Position numbers and translations under genes: made by a program. The notes below the pieces were generated by a model. That model did no database searches. It saw only the letters and a program-made list of their open reading frames with translations, and was not told where the DNA came from. A stretch of DNA of 64,000 bases from Isochrysis galbana. Its lineage: Eukaryota > Haptophyta > Isochrysidales > Isochrysidaceae. This document shows, piece after piece, positions 10,599-20,073 of this stretch (within the stretch, counting starts at the first letter, position 1; each line of letters opens with the position of its first letter). Location of the stretch: positions 6,716,399 through 6,780,398 of the forward strand of contig CM030931.1 in the NCBI GenBank assembly GCA_018136815.1, written 5' to 3'.

Positions 10599-11105
10599 GC
10601 ACTATCTAGATTGAAGTAGATAGTGCCGAAATGCTATCTAGTTACAAGTAGATAGTGCCCTTATGGTATCTAGTTACAAGTTGCAAGTTGATAGTGGATT
10701 TTCCGGCCTAGATATCTAGATATCTAAGATTATCTTAAGATATCTAGATAATCTTAGATATCTATAAGAGCCTAAAAGTAGAAGGAGCGCGGGCGCGAAA
10801 GAAAAAACGGCGAAAGGGTTGTCGGCGCCACCCACCGCCGACGGTGCGAGCATGTGGGGCATGCGCTGCCATCTCGCCGCGAGCCATATGGCTCGGGGAT
10901 GGCAGTCTTGCCCGCACTATGTACGCCTGACGCCTGTCTGTGTGTCTGTAAGCCTTAATTTAGGAGGTAACTATCAACTATAAATCTAAATATCTAGCTT
11001 GCGGCCGATTGCTATCTAGTTACAAGTAGATAGTGCCTCGGCACTATCTAGTTACAAGTAGATAGTGAAATATCGGCCTAGATAGCTAGATATCTAGATA
11101 TCTGG
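10599..11105. repeat. AT-rich cluster of repeated hairpins
   Basis: Five hairpins of the form (GCA)CTATCTAG-loop-TAGATAG(TGC) lie at 10,599-10,626, 10,633-10,658, 10,665-10,697 (longer loop), 11,011-11,036 and 11,041-11,067. Each group is followed by CGGCCTAGAT and runs of ATATCTAG. A perfect 18-bp stem, AGATATCTAAGATTATCT, occupies 10,718-10,735 and 10,746-10,763 with a 10-nt spacer. The two groups are about 400 bp apart, so the unit looks duplicated. I recognise no known element; a DNA transposon end, replication structure or structured RNA are all possible. Confidence 0.8.
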
Positions 11106-11233
11106 CTATCTGCTTCAACGCCCTAGTCCATAGTCTAATCGAAGAATTATTAAACATAACAATATAATAATATTCCAATTCCAATAACACTCCCCGTCTT
11201 CACCTTGTCCGTCTTCCTTTCCGCTTCATCCTC

Positions 11234-11600
11234 AACTACTTTTATAAGTAGAAGGCCAACGGGGGCCTCGCGCCCCCCTCTCTCCATCGCAGACACCCCA
11301 TGGGTGGGCCTACACAACCAACCTTAGCCCTTGCCTGCTGGCAGGGGCTGAGCTGACATCACACCTGACCAGACTCTCGCCGAGCGCGCGCCGCGCGCCG
11401 CACGTACTCGCCTGCACTAGCCCCTGATCGTACTGACCCCCCCCCCCACTGACCCACTGAGCCACAGACCACCAGAGCCGCCAGGAGGGCACCCAAGGCT
11501 AGCGAGGCGAGCGAGGGAGAGGCAGGAGAGGCCAGGGGCACTGCCCTAGCCTCCACTGTCCACTGCCCCCTGAGCTGCCCCAGCTGGCCCTCTGGGGGCC
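11234..11600 (+). repeat. Dispersed short repeat family A, copy 1
   Basis: Begins with hairpin CTACTTTTATAAGTAG (11,236-11,251), then GGGGGCCTCGCGCCCCC, CTCTCTCCA, a CTGCCTGCTGGCAGGGG hairpin, and a 3' block around GCGAGGGAGAGGCAGGAGAG and CTGCCCCCTGAGCTG. It matches 17,275-17,640 over its whole length and directly abuts the truncated LINE RT at 11,601. SINE-sized, but I see no tRNA-type A and B boxes and no tail. Confidence 0.75.
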
Positions 11601-13498
11601 ACGCACCTGCTTCAACTCACGAGAGCATACCTGGACGAAACCGGAGAACCAGGCTTGATACTAGCCCTAGACTGGGAAAAAGCATTTGATAGAGTCAGCT
11701 GGGAGTTCTATCATCTGGCCCTTAAATTACTCAACTTCGGCCCGAACTTCCAATCCCTAGCCAAAGCGCTCACGAGCGAAAACGCCCGACCCGTTAGAAC
11801 AATAAAAACCAACGGGGGAAGAAGCTACCCCTTCACCGTGGGGAGCGGCATGCCACAGGGATGTCCGCTCTCCCCGCTCACCTTCCTCCTTACCACGGAG
11901 GCGCTCACCCGAGCCATAAACAAAGACGACGACATAGAGGGAGTAGACCTCAATGGATACAAACTAAAAATCAGCCAATTCGCGGACGACACAGCGCTGA
12001 TAGCCCGAGACTATAAAAGTATTAAAAAATCCCTGCACTGGGTGAAACTGCACGAGAAAGCCACAGGGGGGAAGACAAATGAGAGCAAATTTCAAGGACT
12101 CCGAATGGGAGCGCAAAGGGCCCGCAAACCCCCGTGGGACATGCGGAGATACAACTGGATAAACAACGACGAATACCTAACGATCCTAGGCGTCCCCCTA
12201 GGAGCGCCAGAGGCGCTCAAACCCTTTTGGACGAAGCTAGCGGACAAAGTTGACGAAAAAGTAGCCAAACTAAGACCGGCCACCGCATACATGACGATAT
12301 TCGGGAGAACAAACATAGTCAACTTCATGATATACGGTACACCCAGGTACCGGATACAAACATTAGCCGCCCCAAAATGGTTTCACAAGCGGATCCAAAG
12401 GGCAGCAGACGCTGTCCTATGGACAAGCCCACACACTGGACAGCAACGCAAGTGGATTAAATACCCGCACTACGCCACGGCCCACGATAGAAGCTCAGCC
12501 AGGACGATGGGACTGGGGCTCCTACACTGGCCGGCCCATGTCAAAGCCCTCCAGGCTAAATGGATCCTAAACTACTTAAACGCGAGGAAAGCGATCTGGA
12601 AACACGCGCTGGACGCTTGGTTCTGCCGGACCGGACTAGGGAGAGGCGCAGTCCTCTCCAAAACCCCAACGAAAACACTCACGAGAAGCCTTAGGGGCAA
12701 CCCGGCCCTCCCGACCTTTTGGAAGGAGGCCCTCGAAAACTTCAGAGAATTAGATATACAACCATCATTCCTCACACGCGAAGGCGCGCTCTCACAGCCT
12801 CTATGGCACAACCTACACTTCCCCCCCCCGCGATACGAGCCCCCTGGGCGCGATTGTGGGAGACCCTCCACACAAACGTGGTGCACAACGTCTTCAAAGA
12901 CGACGCCTTTACGACGCCCTATAGCAGGGAAGAGTGCTCGGCCTATGTCGACCACCTCCCGGAGGCCTTCGTGCACGAGGGCCGCACAATACACAAAAAA
13001 GAGTTCCTAGGATCATGGGACGTCGTAGTCGACCAAGCGCGGCGTATAATCGAAAGGTCGACGGAACGCCCACCGCCCGACCCCAAAGCCGGGAACCGCC
13101 ACACAAGCGACAACCCTCCCCACGAGGAGGGAAAAACGGAAACCGGAGAGATCAGGGTCTCAGACGACGAGAGATATATCAGAAAACTCAATAACATATG
13201 GCTCCACACCGACATAGATTATCTCGGAGAAGCTTCCGACACCGGCGGAGTGGTAAACACCGGGGAAGCCCAACGTTACCACCTCCCGGCTCGATGGGAG
13301 AACGGATACAAGGGACCAAAATACATGGAATACCCGCTGGCTGACGAATACGCCATTCGCAAAGGAAAAATCGCGCTCGACGCGATTACGGTTCCCGACA
13401 TCACCAAAGAAGCGCTCAAAAAGATGCGCCCTAACGCGCCACAACCAGCAAGAGAGGCATGGGCGAAACGCCTCGACATCACGAAAGAAGACTGGAGC
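11601..13498 (+). pseudogene. LINE copy 3: reverse transcriptase truncated at both ends, frameshifted
   Basis: It begins at the same RT region as copy 1 (CACCTGCTTCAACTCACGAG) and is highly similar to it, including QGCPLSP and FADDT. The frame from 11,655 breaks at a C run near 12,830; the homologous frame continues from about 12,835 to 13,498 and then stops abruptly after a tryptophan that corresponds to the middle of copy 1's C-terminal region. The cysteine knuckle and 3' UTR are missing. No intact product is possible. Loss of the 3' end implies a deletion, or copying onto this site by something other than ordinary target-primed reverse transcription. Confidence 0.85.
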
Positions 13499-14195
13499 TT
13501 CGCAGTTCCCCCCCCCCTCCCGCAGCTCTCCTTCCTCCCCTCTCTCCATTCCCCGATTTTCCCGGGCCAGGCCGGGAAAGATACGTGCGTTAGGGGGGCC
13601 GACCCCCCCTTTGTATGCTACATTTTGTGTCGTAGGACAAGAAATCAGCATGCGATACTGCTATTATATTGCGTCGACATCTCGCCTCATGCCAGAAGGA
13701 AACCCTGCGTCGAGATCTCGGCGTAAGTGGCCCGACGCCGTCGCACGTCAGTTGCCTAGCATACGGCAGGAGCGGCAGCGCGCGTCGCTCGCGCGCGCAT
13801 GCGGCACTCCGGCCCGACGTGCGGCACAGGACGTGGCATGCGGCGATGTGACTGCGACGTGCAATAGCCACGGCGGCATGCGTCGAGTCCTCGTGACGGG
13901 TTGCGGCGCCCGTGGTGAGCGGCACGGGGCGCGTCGTGCGACGCGGGCCCCATCGTTACATTAGATTACTTAGAATGGGAGTTTATTCAATGAATGGGTG
14001 ATGGCAATTCTCCCACCTCCCACGAAAGACGAAAGGTCTCTCTCTACCTCTACCCCCCCCCCTCTCCCCGCACGCGCTTCCCACATCATCTTGCCTATAG
14101 GACCACCTAGAAGACTGGCGACACCGCGACACCACGCACGAACAAGGTTGCAAATATAGAGCCGGCTAGTATAAGGGGGAAAACGTCTCTCGTGC
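13499..14195. other. Intergenic, no gene seen
   Basis: It begins with a pyrimidine-rich stretch after the LINE break. From 13,736 to 13,960 it is CG-rich with many GCATGC, GCGGC and CGTGC words but no convincing protein. Its end is the 3' flank of the minus-strand gene that stops at 14,196. Confidence 0.4.
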
Positions 14196-15044
14196 CTACG
14201 CTGAAGCCGTTGGCCGATACGACGCCCGAACTCGTAGGATTAGCAAACGTGCCGAAGGAGTGGGAAGTGGGAAGGGATGCCAACGGTAGGGATTCGACGA
14301 ATCGCAGCTTCGCTCTGCAGACTCACGCAATGAGTGGTTGGGGAATTCACGCAGGCGCTGAAGCAGGGTGATTGACGTCTCCTTAGATGCACGCATACCC
14401 GGCTTCCGACCACGGACGCCCGCCGGCGGCTTCTTCTTCATTTGCCGCTGACGTTCGTGAGCCGCCATCTCAGGGATCTCCACTCCAAAGATGCCACGGC
14501 GCGATGCTGAGAGCCTCGGAGAGCGGCGCAACCCGATCTTCTTGAGAGATGCCGTTTCTACCCACCGGAACGTTTGCTGGACGGTGGTGTTGGCGCCACT
14601 GCCCTTGCTCTTCTCCCACGCCACTCGCACCCGGCCATCGTCGCGGGCTGCCTCCACCACCTCGCACTCTCCAATGGAGGCGTGGAGACAGAGTTGCCCA
14701 ACGTGGTATACGACTTGCACCTGCACCTGCGACGGAGAGGAGGTGAGCGTCTCGTTTTGTGGCCGACTGCCGCGGCTGCGCCTCTCTCGGTCTTCCCTGG
14801 TCGCCACGTCTTCTTCTTCGTGGGCGCGCATGGCCAAGTCAAGCTCGTCCTCCTTCTCGAACTCGTCTTCCGAGTTCGAGAAGTCGACGTCGTCGTCGTC
14901 GTCATCATCGCCGCCATCCACGTTGCTGTTGCTGCCCAACTCTTGTACCTCGCCCGACGGGCGGGGCTGGAAGGGCAAGCGGGCGCCTGTGACACGAGCT
15001 GTGGTGGCCGGTCCATCCACTCTTCGGCGCTTGTCTGAGGGCGC
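14196..15044 (-). CDS. Hypothetical acidic/basic protein, probably nuclear
   Basis: Start chosen at the ATG at 15,044 (MAPSDKRRRVDG), giving 282 aa. The N terminus has a basic KRRR cluster, then a strongly acidic stretch with seven consecutive Asp near residue 65 and an E/D-rich helix. The middle (VYHVGQLCLHASIGECEVVEA to WVETASLKKIG) reads like a small beta-barrel (Tudor/SH3-like), but I cannot assign a family. The C-terminal part is basic (QRQMKKKPPAGVRGRKPG). Charge layout suggests a nuclear or chromatin-linked role, by inference only. It is divergent from the RagC gene with about 460 bp between starts. The last 40 residues may come from unspliced sequence. Confidence 0.55.
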   Translation of the reverse strand, partial: APSDKRRRVDGPATTARVTGARLPFQPRPSGEVQELGSNSNVDGGDDDDDDDVDFSNSEDEFEKEDELDLAMRAHEEEDVATREDRERRSRGSRPQNETLTSSPSQVQVQVVYHVGQLCLHASIGECEVVEAARDDGRVRVAWEKSKGSGANTTVQQTFRWVETASLKKIGLRRSPRLSASRRGIFGVEIPEMAAHERQRQMKKKPPAGVRGRKPGMRASKETSITLLQRLREFPNHSLRESAERSCDSSNPYRWHPFPLPTPSARLLILRVRASYRPTASA

Positions 15045-15503
15045 CATGGCAGGGAGGGAAGGCCGGCAGTGGGAGTGGGAGGCAGGGGGCACAGGGGGGC
15101 AGTGCCCCGGGCGCCGGGGGCCGAGGGCGGGCGGGCGGGGGGGGGGGGGGCAAATTTCGCTTCGCGGAAGCCCATATTTCGGTCCAATTTCGGGGCTTCG
15201 TTAGTCCCCCAAATTTCGTAAAAAATTTCGCGAAACTCTGGCCGGGCCCAATTCTGGGTACAAGACACAAAACTTTTCGCAACGCAAGGCAAAACAAGAA
15301 AACAACCCCGCGACAGTTTTGTTTTCCCCAGCTGGCCGCGGCCATCGGCGCCCCGCGCTCCACTCGCGCGCTCTCCTCTCAGTCTCTCTCCTTCTCCCCC
15401 CCACCCACCCCACCCACCCCACCCCCCTGGTCTGCCCCCCCACCCCCCCACCCACCCACCCCCCTTCGCGTCGGCCTGTCTCTTTTGCCTCGCTGCAAGC
15501 AAC
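15045..15503. promoter_or_regulatory. Divergent promoter region between acidic-protein gene and RagC gene
   Basis: The two starts face away from each other. The region has a G run (15,139-15,150), several AAATTTCG words and the near-palindrome AATTTCGCGAAA around 15,222-15,236, and a long CCCACC pyrimidine stretch at 15,398-15,465 before the RagC ATG. No TATA box is evident. Shared control of the two genes is inference from spacing. Confidence 0.45.
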
Positions 15504-16913
15504 ATGGCGGCGGCGCAGCCGCCCACCTCCAGCACGGCCGTCACGCCGCGTGTGCTGCTGATGGGTGCGCGGCGGGCGGGCAAGTCGTCCATCCAAAAAG
15601 TGGTCTTCCACAAGACCTCCCCTCATGAAACGCTCTTCCTTGAGCCAACGAACAAGCTGGTCATGAATGATATCGCCAACTCTTCCTTCTTTCAGTTTGA
15701 AGTGTGGGACTTTCCGGGCCACATCGACACCACATCCGCTGCAGTCAAGCCAGAGCTCACGTATGGCGGTTGCGGTGCGCTGGTGTGGGTCATCGATGCT
15801 CAGGACGATCATGCTGAGGCCCTCGCTCGGCTGCAAGCGACCATTGGCACGGCGCACCGCATCAATCCCAACATTGTCTTCGAAGTATTCGTGCACAAAG
15901 TTGACTCGTTCAGCGAAGACCAAAGGATAGAATGCATGCGAGAGCTTCAAAACCATCTCAATGAGGAGATGGCTGCTGCACGCCTGCAACACGTAAGTCG
16001 GTCTCTGCTGCTTTCTGCTCGAGCGTCCTCATATTATAGTGTATGAATTCACTCACGGATCTCACTGTACTCATACAGGTGAAGGTAAACTTCCACCCGA
16101 CGTCCATCTACGACCATTCGGTTTTTGAAGCCTTTTCGAAGGTTGTTCAGCAGCTAATTCCCCAGTTACCTACACTCGAGAACTTGCTCGACATTTTGGT
16201 GACTAGCTCGCGTATTGAGAAGGCCTTCTTGTTCGACGTGGTGTCCAAGATCTATCTTGCGACCGATTCGTCGCTCGTCGATATGCAATCCTACGAACTG
16301 TGTGCAGACATGATCGATGGTACGTCGATGCGGTCGATTGGGGGAGGGGCAGGGGGAGCAATGAAGTTTTCGAGGTGTCCGTGTCTCATTTGCGATGGTA
16401 GATGGCGCCATGTTCGCATTCGCATGCTATGCACTCGCATAATTTTCCTCTGCTCTGAAGCTGACATACTCTCTCTGGATGTTGCTTCGTGTGATACAGT
16501 CGTCATCGATGTGTCTTGCATCTACGGCCTCGGCGAAGGTGGCGAGGATGGCAGTGGCTCAACTGCATCGAATTGTGTGATTACGCTCAACAACGGCACC
16601 GCGCTCTTCCTTCGCGAGATGAACCGTTCCTTGGCTCTGGTTTGCATTCTAAAGGTGTCACTTGTCGCCTATTCATTTGCTCGATACAATCTCGCCATCT
16701 CCACATTGCTAGCCTGCCTCGCACATACATTCGCTAGTGCCGTCATACCTTCTTGACTGGCGCCACCAAACTCAATGTGATCCTTTCTTTCGTGCACAGG
16801 AGAGCGTGATGCAACAGCAAGGGTTGCTCGAGTACAATTGTGCCTCGTTCCGTAAGTCGCTATTTGAGCTGTTTCGACTTCCTACAGAGGCCATCACAGC
16901 CATCCCTAAATAA
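15504..16913 (+). CDS. RRAGC: Rag GTPase C/D (Gtr2) family protein
   Basis: Four exons: 15,504-15,992, 16,079-16,319, 16,500-16,654 and 16,800-16,913, all GT-AG, giving 332 aa. The G domain has GARRAGKSS (G1, residues 21-29), WDFPGH (G3) and HKVD (G4), and the QKVVFHK and ETLFLE segments typical of RagC/D. The C-terminal dimerisation part keeps [28 protein letters not shown] and [14 protein letters not shown]. The 16,320-16,499 intron restores [13 protein letters not shown]. RagC/D pairs with RagA/B on lysosome or vacuole membranes to signal amino-acid status to TORC1. The human protein has longer tails; this copy ends just after the core fold. The symbol denotes the orthology group. Confidence 0.95.
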
Positions 16914-17274
16914 GAGCTTAGCCGCGATGACAAGTTTAAACATGTCATTTGGTGGAGTGTCGATGAGCGAACGAAAAGGCACCCGTCCTTCTGCGAGGAC
17001 ACGTGTGGTATTGCTGATCTATTCCTGAAGTCTTTGGCAATGTCGAGCTCAGGGCACTCTTAAGCACCCTATCTCTATTGGTAAGTGTAAATGTGGGCAG
17101 TTGAGTTGACCTTCAACCTAATGCGGTAGACAGCGGCGACACTTCTCCCGCCAAGTTAAGTCATGGCCAAGAGCTTGCCAAGAGCATAAAATAACCATTT
17201 TTGAAGATGCCAACTACTGTCACGAACTACCCTCCCCCGGGACCGGGACATTATACACATAAAAATAAAAATAG
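16914..17274. other. Intergenic, no gene seen
   Basis: 3' flank of the RagC gene. No coding signal or strong repeat is seen until the hairpin of the next family A repeat. Confidence 0.4.
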
Positions 17275-17640
17275 AACTACTTTTATAAGTAGGAGGCCAA
17301 TGGGGGCCTCGCGCCCCCCTCTCTCCATCGCAGACACCCCCTGGGTGGGCCTGCACAACCAACCTCAGCCCCTGCCTGCTGGCAGGGGCTGAGCTGACAC
17401 CAATCTGGCCTAGACCTTCGCCGAGCGCGCGCCGCGCGCCGCATGCACTCGCTTGCACTGGCCCTCGCTCGTACTGACCCCCCCCTCACCATTGAGCCAC
17501 AGACCACCGAGGCCGCCAGGTGGGCACCCAGGGCCAGCGAGGCGAGCGAGGGAGAGGCAGGAGAGGCCAGGGGCACTGCCCCAGCCTCCACTGCCCCCTG
17601 AGCTGCCCTGGCTGGCCCTGTGGGGGGCCCCTCGGGGCCC
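17275..17640 (+). repeat. Dispersed short repeat family A, copy 2
   Basis: Near full-length match to 11,234-11,600, including the identical hairpin CTACTTTTATAAGTAG (17,277-17,292), GGGGGCCTCGCGCCCCC and the 3' block ending CTGCCCCCTGAGCTG. After the shared block it continues into different sequence (GGCCATGGCGCGCGCCATG, a perfect palindrome at about 17,651-17,669). Confidence 0.75.
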
Positions 17641-17799
17641 CCCAGAAGGGGGCCATGGCGCGCGCCATGCAGCACACGCCCGTAGGAGAACGAAGAGAAC
17701 GACGGGAAAAGAACGACAAAAAAACGACACGATCCGGATCGAGAATAGGTAAGAGAACCGCCTGTTTACGGTATATCAACGGGAGGACACCCCGCGCGG

Positions 17800-18113
17800 C
17801 AAGCAAACAACGCGAAAGTGCGGCAGCGGACGAAGAAAGGCCGAAGGGCGGGGGCCGAGACCCCCCGGGGACAATATAAGATAGTTCAGAGGGCGTTTTA
17901 CGTTTGTCTGCCACAGGAACACCCAGCAACAGGTCTGCCCCAGCCCGCCCCTTGCGCTTGGCCCGCTAGGACTTTGGCGAGGATTTTGTAGTCCGTTTGG
18001 AGCAGCGGCTCCGGCGGCTTGGGGCGGCCCCGTTGGGGCGTCGTGGCGGCAGGGGGCTGGGAGAGGGGAGCGGTCGGCGCGCGCTCCATCGCTAAAACTA
18101 TAACAATAGTTTT
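17800..18113 (-). mobile_element. Rearranged LINE fragment: ORF1 start joined to an RT piece
   Basis: On the minus strand a hairpin (8-bp stem AAAACTAT with ATAGTTTT, 18,094-18,113) precedes ATGGAGCGCGCGCCG at 18,089, the same start word as the LINE at 8,033. Within 60 codons the frame reaches LLQTDYKILAKVLA, a strong match to the NTDYKILSKVLA block of LINE RTs. It then passes into the 17,810-17,965 segment, also found at 10,388-10,540. This is a short deletion derivative with element ends and little between. Confidence 0.6.
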
Positions 18114-18120
18114 TTCCTCC

Positions 18121-18366
18121 TAGAGGCCAGCTCATAGGGCAGAGGAACAGAGGAGGCTGGGGCTGGGGCGCGGCGGCCTGGCTTGTGGCGACCGGTCGGT
18201 GAGGAGAGTGGGTCAGCAGGGCAGTGTGCCCCTGGCAAGCCATAAGGCGTGCCGGGAGGGAGGGTGGGTGCTTCGTGGTTCCTCCCCCGCGGCCCACGGC
18301 AGGGGAGGAGTGGAGGGAGGGGGGCTCGTGCCCCACCATGGGCGAACCAAGTAAAAACTTAGTTGA
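18121..18366 (-). repeat. Dispersed short repeat family A, copy 3
   Basis: Read on the minus strand it starts AACTAAGTTTTTACTTGG, then a GC-rich hairpin with CACGAGCCCCC, CTCCACTCCTCCCCTGCC, GGCTTGCCAGGGGCAC, and an end with CAGCCTCCTCTG. These blocks are shared with 55,640-56,092 and in part 39,110-39,306. Confidence 0.6.
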
Positions 18367-18525
18367 TAGGTGAAGGGCGAAGGGCTTAGATATGGTCCGG
18401 TGCCCCCCTCCCCCCCCGCGATCCGGCGATCCAATCCCCCTTCCTCCTACGTCTACCGGGCTGGCGGCGGCCTCGGTCCCCACTTATCCTTATCCTGTAA
18501 ACAGGCGCGGGACTTGTAGAAAGTG
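18367..18525 (+). repeat. Dispersed short repeat family B, copy 1
   Basis: Shares the order TGAAGGGCxxAGGGCTTAGATATGGTCCGGTG, CTACCGGGCTGG, GGCGGCCTCGG and CCTGTAAACAGG-CGCGGGACTT with 55,410-55,620 and 62,789-62,995. CCTGTAAACAGG is a 4-bp hairpin with a TAAA loop. It lies back to back with family A copy 3, as also seen near 55.6 kb. Confidence 0.6.
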
Positions 18526-18533
18526 TCCTGCGT

Positions 18534-18660
18534 TAAAGTAGTGGGTCCACGGCCGCATGCCGCATGTCCGGTAAAAATAATATTATATGGTTTAAAAAGG
18601 TATAAAGTAGTGAGTCCACGGCCGCATGTGCGGTAAGAATATTGTATGGTATTTCTTCAT
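18534..18660 (+). repeat. Two-unit tandem repeat
   Basis: Two units of about 70 bp start with TAAAGTAGTG(G/A)GTCCACGGCCGCATG and end with GGTAA, ATATT and ATGGT. The same core, GGTCCACGGCCGC followed by TGTGCGGT, occurs reversed at about 55,350-55,385. Confidence 0.65.
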
Positions 18661-18740
18661 TCACATTCTTATTCTTATTCATCGCTCCAAGCAAGCCCTC
18701 CAAGCCCACACGCAACCACAAACACAACTACTCTACCCCC

Positions 18741-19156
18741 GGCCCCCGCTGGGGGAGGGGGGTTAGTTTCCGATCGGGAGGGCAAGAGGCGCCTCTCCAT
18801 TGGCCGCTAACGTATCAATTTTATTTTGATAGTAGTACTATCAATAATAGGCGGGTCATGGCCGGCGCGAGCGAGACTTCGCGTGGGCACGTCTTGGTTA
18901 ACGCGAACGCCCCGCTCCGGATGGGGGGGGGGGGGGGCTGTTTGTTACCTGTTAGTCACCCGCACGCTCCGCCTTTTGGCATGTGCTGAGGAAGCACCAA
19001 CCACAGCACAACGCAACAACCTTGTCCACGCGAAGTCTCGCTCGCGCTAGCCATGACCCCTATTATTAATATTATCAAAATAAAAGTTAGCGGCCAATGG
19101 AGAGACGCCTCTTGCCCTCCCGATCGGAAACTAACCCCCCTCCCCCAGCGGGGGCC
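18741..19156. repeat. Foldback element: long inverted repeat
   Basis: The arm at 18,741-18,886 is inverted at 19,026-19,156 with a spacer of about 139 bp. Shared words include GGCCCCCGCTGGGGGAGG, TTAGTTTCCGATCGGGAG, CTCTCCATTGGCCGCTAA and GCGAGCGAGACTTCGCGTGG. The left arm has an extra hairpin, TGATAGTAGTACTATCA. It is either a MITE-like foldback or two head-to-head copies of a short repeat. No target duplication is obvious. Confidence 0.75.
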
Positions 19157-19524
19157 GTCGCCGGACACGAACTCGGCAGCAAACGACACGCGACAAACGA
19201 GTTCAAATTTCAAAGTACAAAAATTACACTTACACTACGTTTCGCACGTCCGGGTCGTCCATGGGGTCGGAGAGATCGGCGCCAGTGAGCGGCGGCGCCC
19301 TCGCGCAAGCGCGTCGAGGGATTTCCATACGGATGCACTCCCTCGTTTGTCCTTTAGCTTGAGCCCTCTGCCAATGAGCTAGCCCACCACAACCGGTTAA
19401 ATTGTCAATACTCTAGGGTTTATGTTGTTCTGTTTCGGATGTCAGAGTATTGCGTGACGAAGTCATCGAAGGGCACAAAAGACCGCGCCCCCCTTATTCC
19501 TCCACAGTGACGTGATCCATGCTA
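19157..19524. other. Intergenic, no gene seen
   Basis: Contains the 3' flank of the MYCBP gene. No coding signal, RNA gene or strong repeat is seen. Confidence 0.4.
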
Positions 19525-20073
19525 TCATTCCTCGTTTGTGTGGCTCGCTAGTGACTCCACTTGAGCCTGAAGTTCTGCAACTTTAGCGCGCAGCTGCTCA
19601 TTTTCAGCCTTAAGGGCATCAACGTCAACTCCGGTTGGGGCACCAAGAGTCATCTTGACAAAGCTGCGAGCAACGATCGAAGACGCGGGGGTCAGAAATG
19701 AGGGTGAAATCGGCCGTGGTGCCATAGAAGGAAGAGTTGGTACGGTACGAATGGTTCAAAAGGTCACTTCATTCAGTGCGGGCAAGTAAGAAGGCTTACT
19801 CAATTGCATTGGCCGGCTTCTCTGGCTCCTCGTACAAGCGCACAAGAACCTTAGTCAGCACGTCGATGACACCTGACCGTTCAAGATATTGACGAAATTC
19901 CTCCTTCTTCTTCTCAGGGCTCTGCAACAACACGAGATTTGGGCCCAAGGTGAGGGATGACGAAAGGACACATGAGGGAATTGCAATCGGCGAGTCTACG
20001 AGTCCAGCGGCTTCGAGCATTCACAGCAGAGCACCTGAAATTGGGATGTCACCGCGTTGACCAGACCTGCCAT
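19525..20073 (-). CDS. MYCBP: MYCBP/AMY-1 family protein (c-Myc-binding, flagellar FAP174-like)
   Basis: Three exons on the minus strand: 20,073-20,035, 19,921-19,800 and 19,663-19,525, all GT-AG, giving 99 aa (human MYCBP is 103). The middle exon has KEEFRQYLERSGVIDVL then TKVLVRLYEEPEKPANAI, a very close match to the family core. The last intron joins NAI to DFVKMTLG, as in human LDFLKHHLG. The C terminus is a coiled coil (ALKAENEQLRAKVAELQAQ). Animal MYCBP binds Myc and AKAPs; in Chlamydomonas FAP174 is a central-pair flagellar protein, the likelier role in a flagellate. The first exon of 13 residues is the least certain. Confidence 0.92.

Noticed and set aside
10599..11105. CRISPR array
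   Set aside because: Units are hairpins with irregular spacing and no unique spacers of constant length; the genome is eukaryotic.
14558..15613. Minus-strand frame of 351 codons overlapping both the acidic protein and RagC
   Set aside because: It crosses the RagC first exon and the divergent promoter and reads as Arg/Pro/Ser low complexity; the frame ending at 14,196 has better composition.
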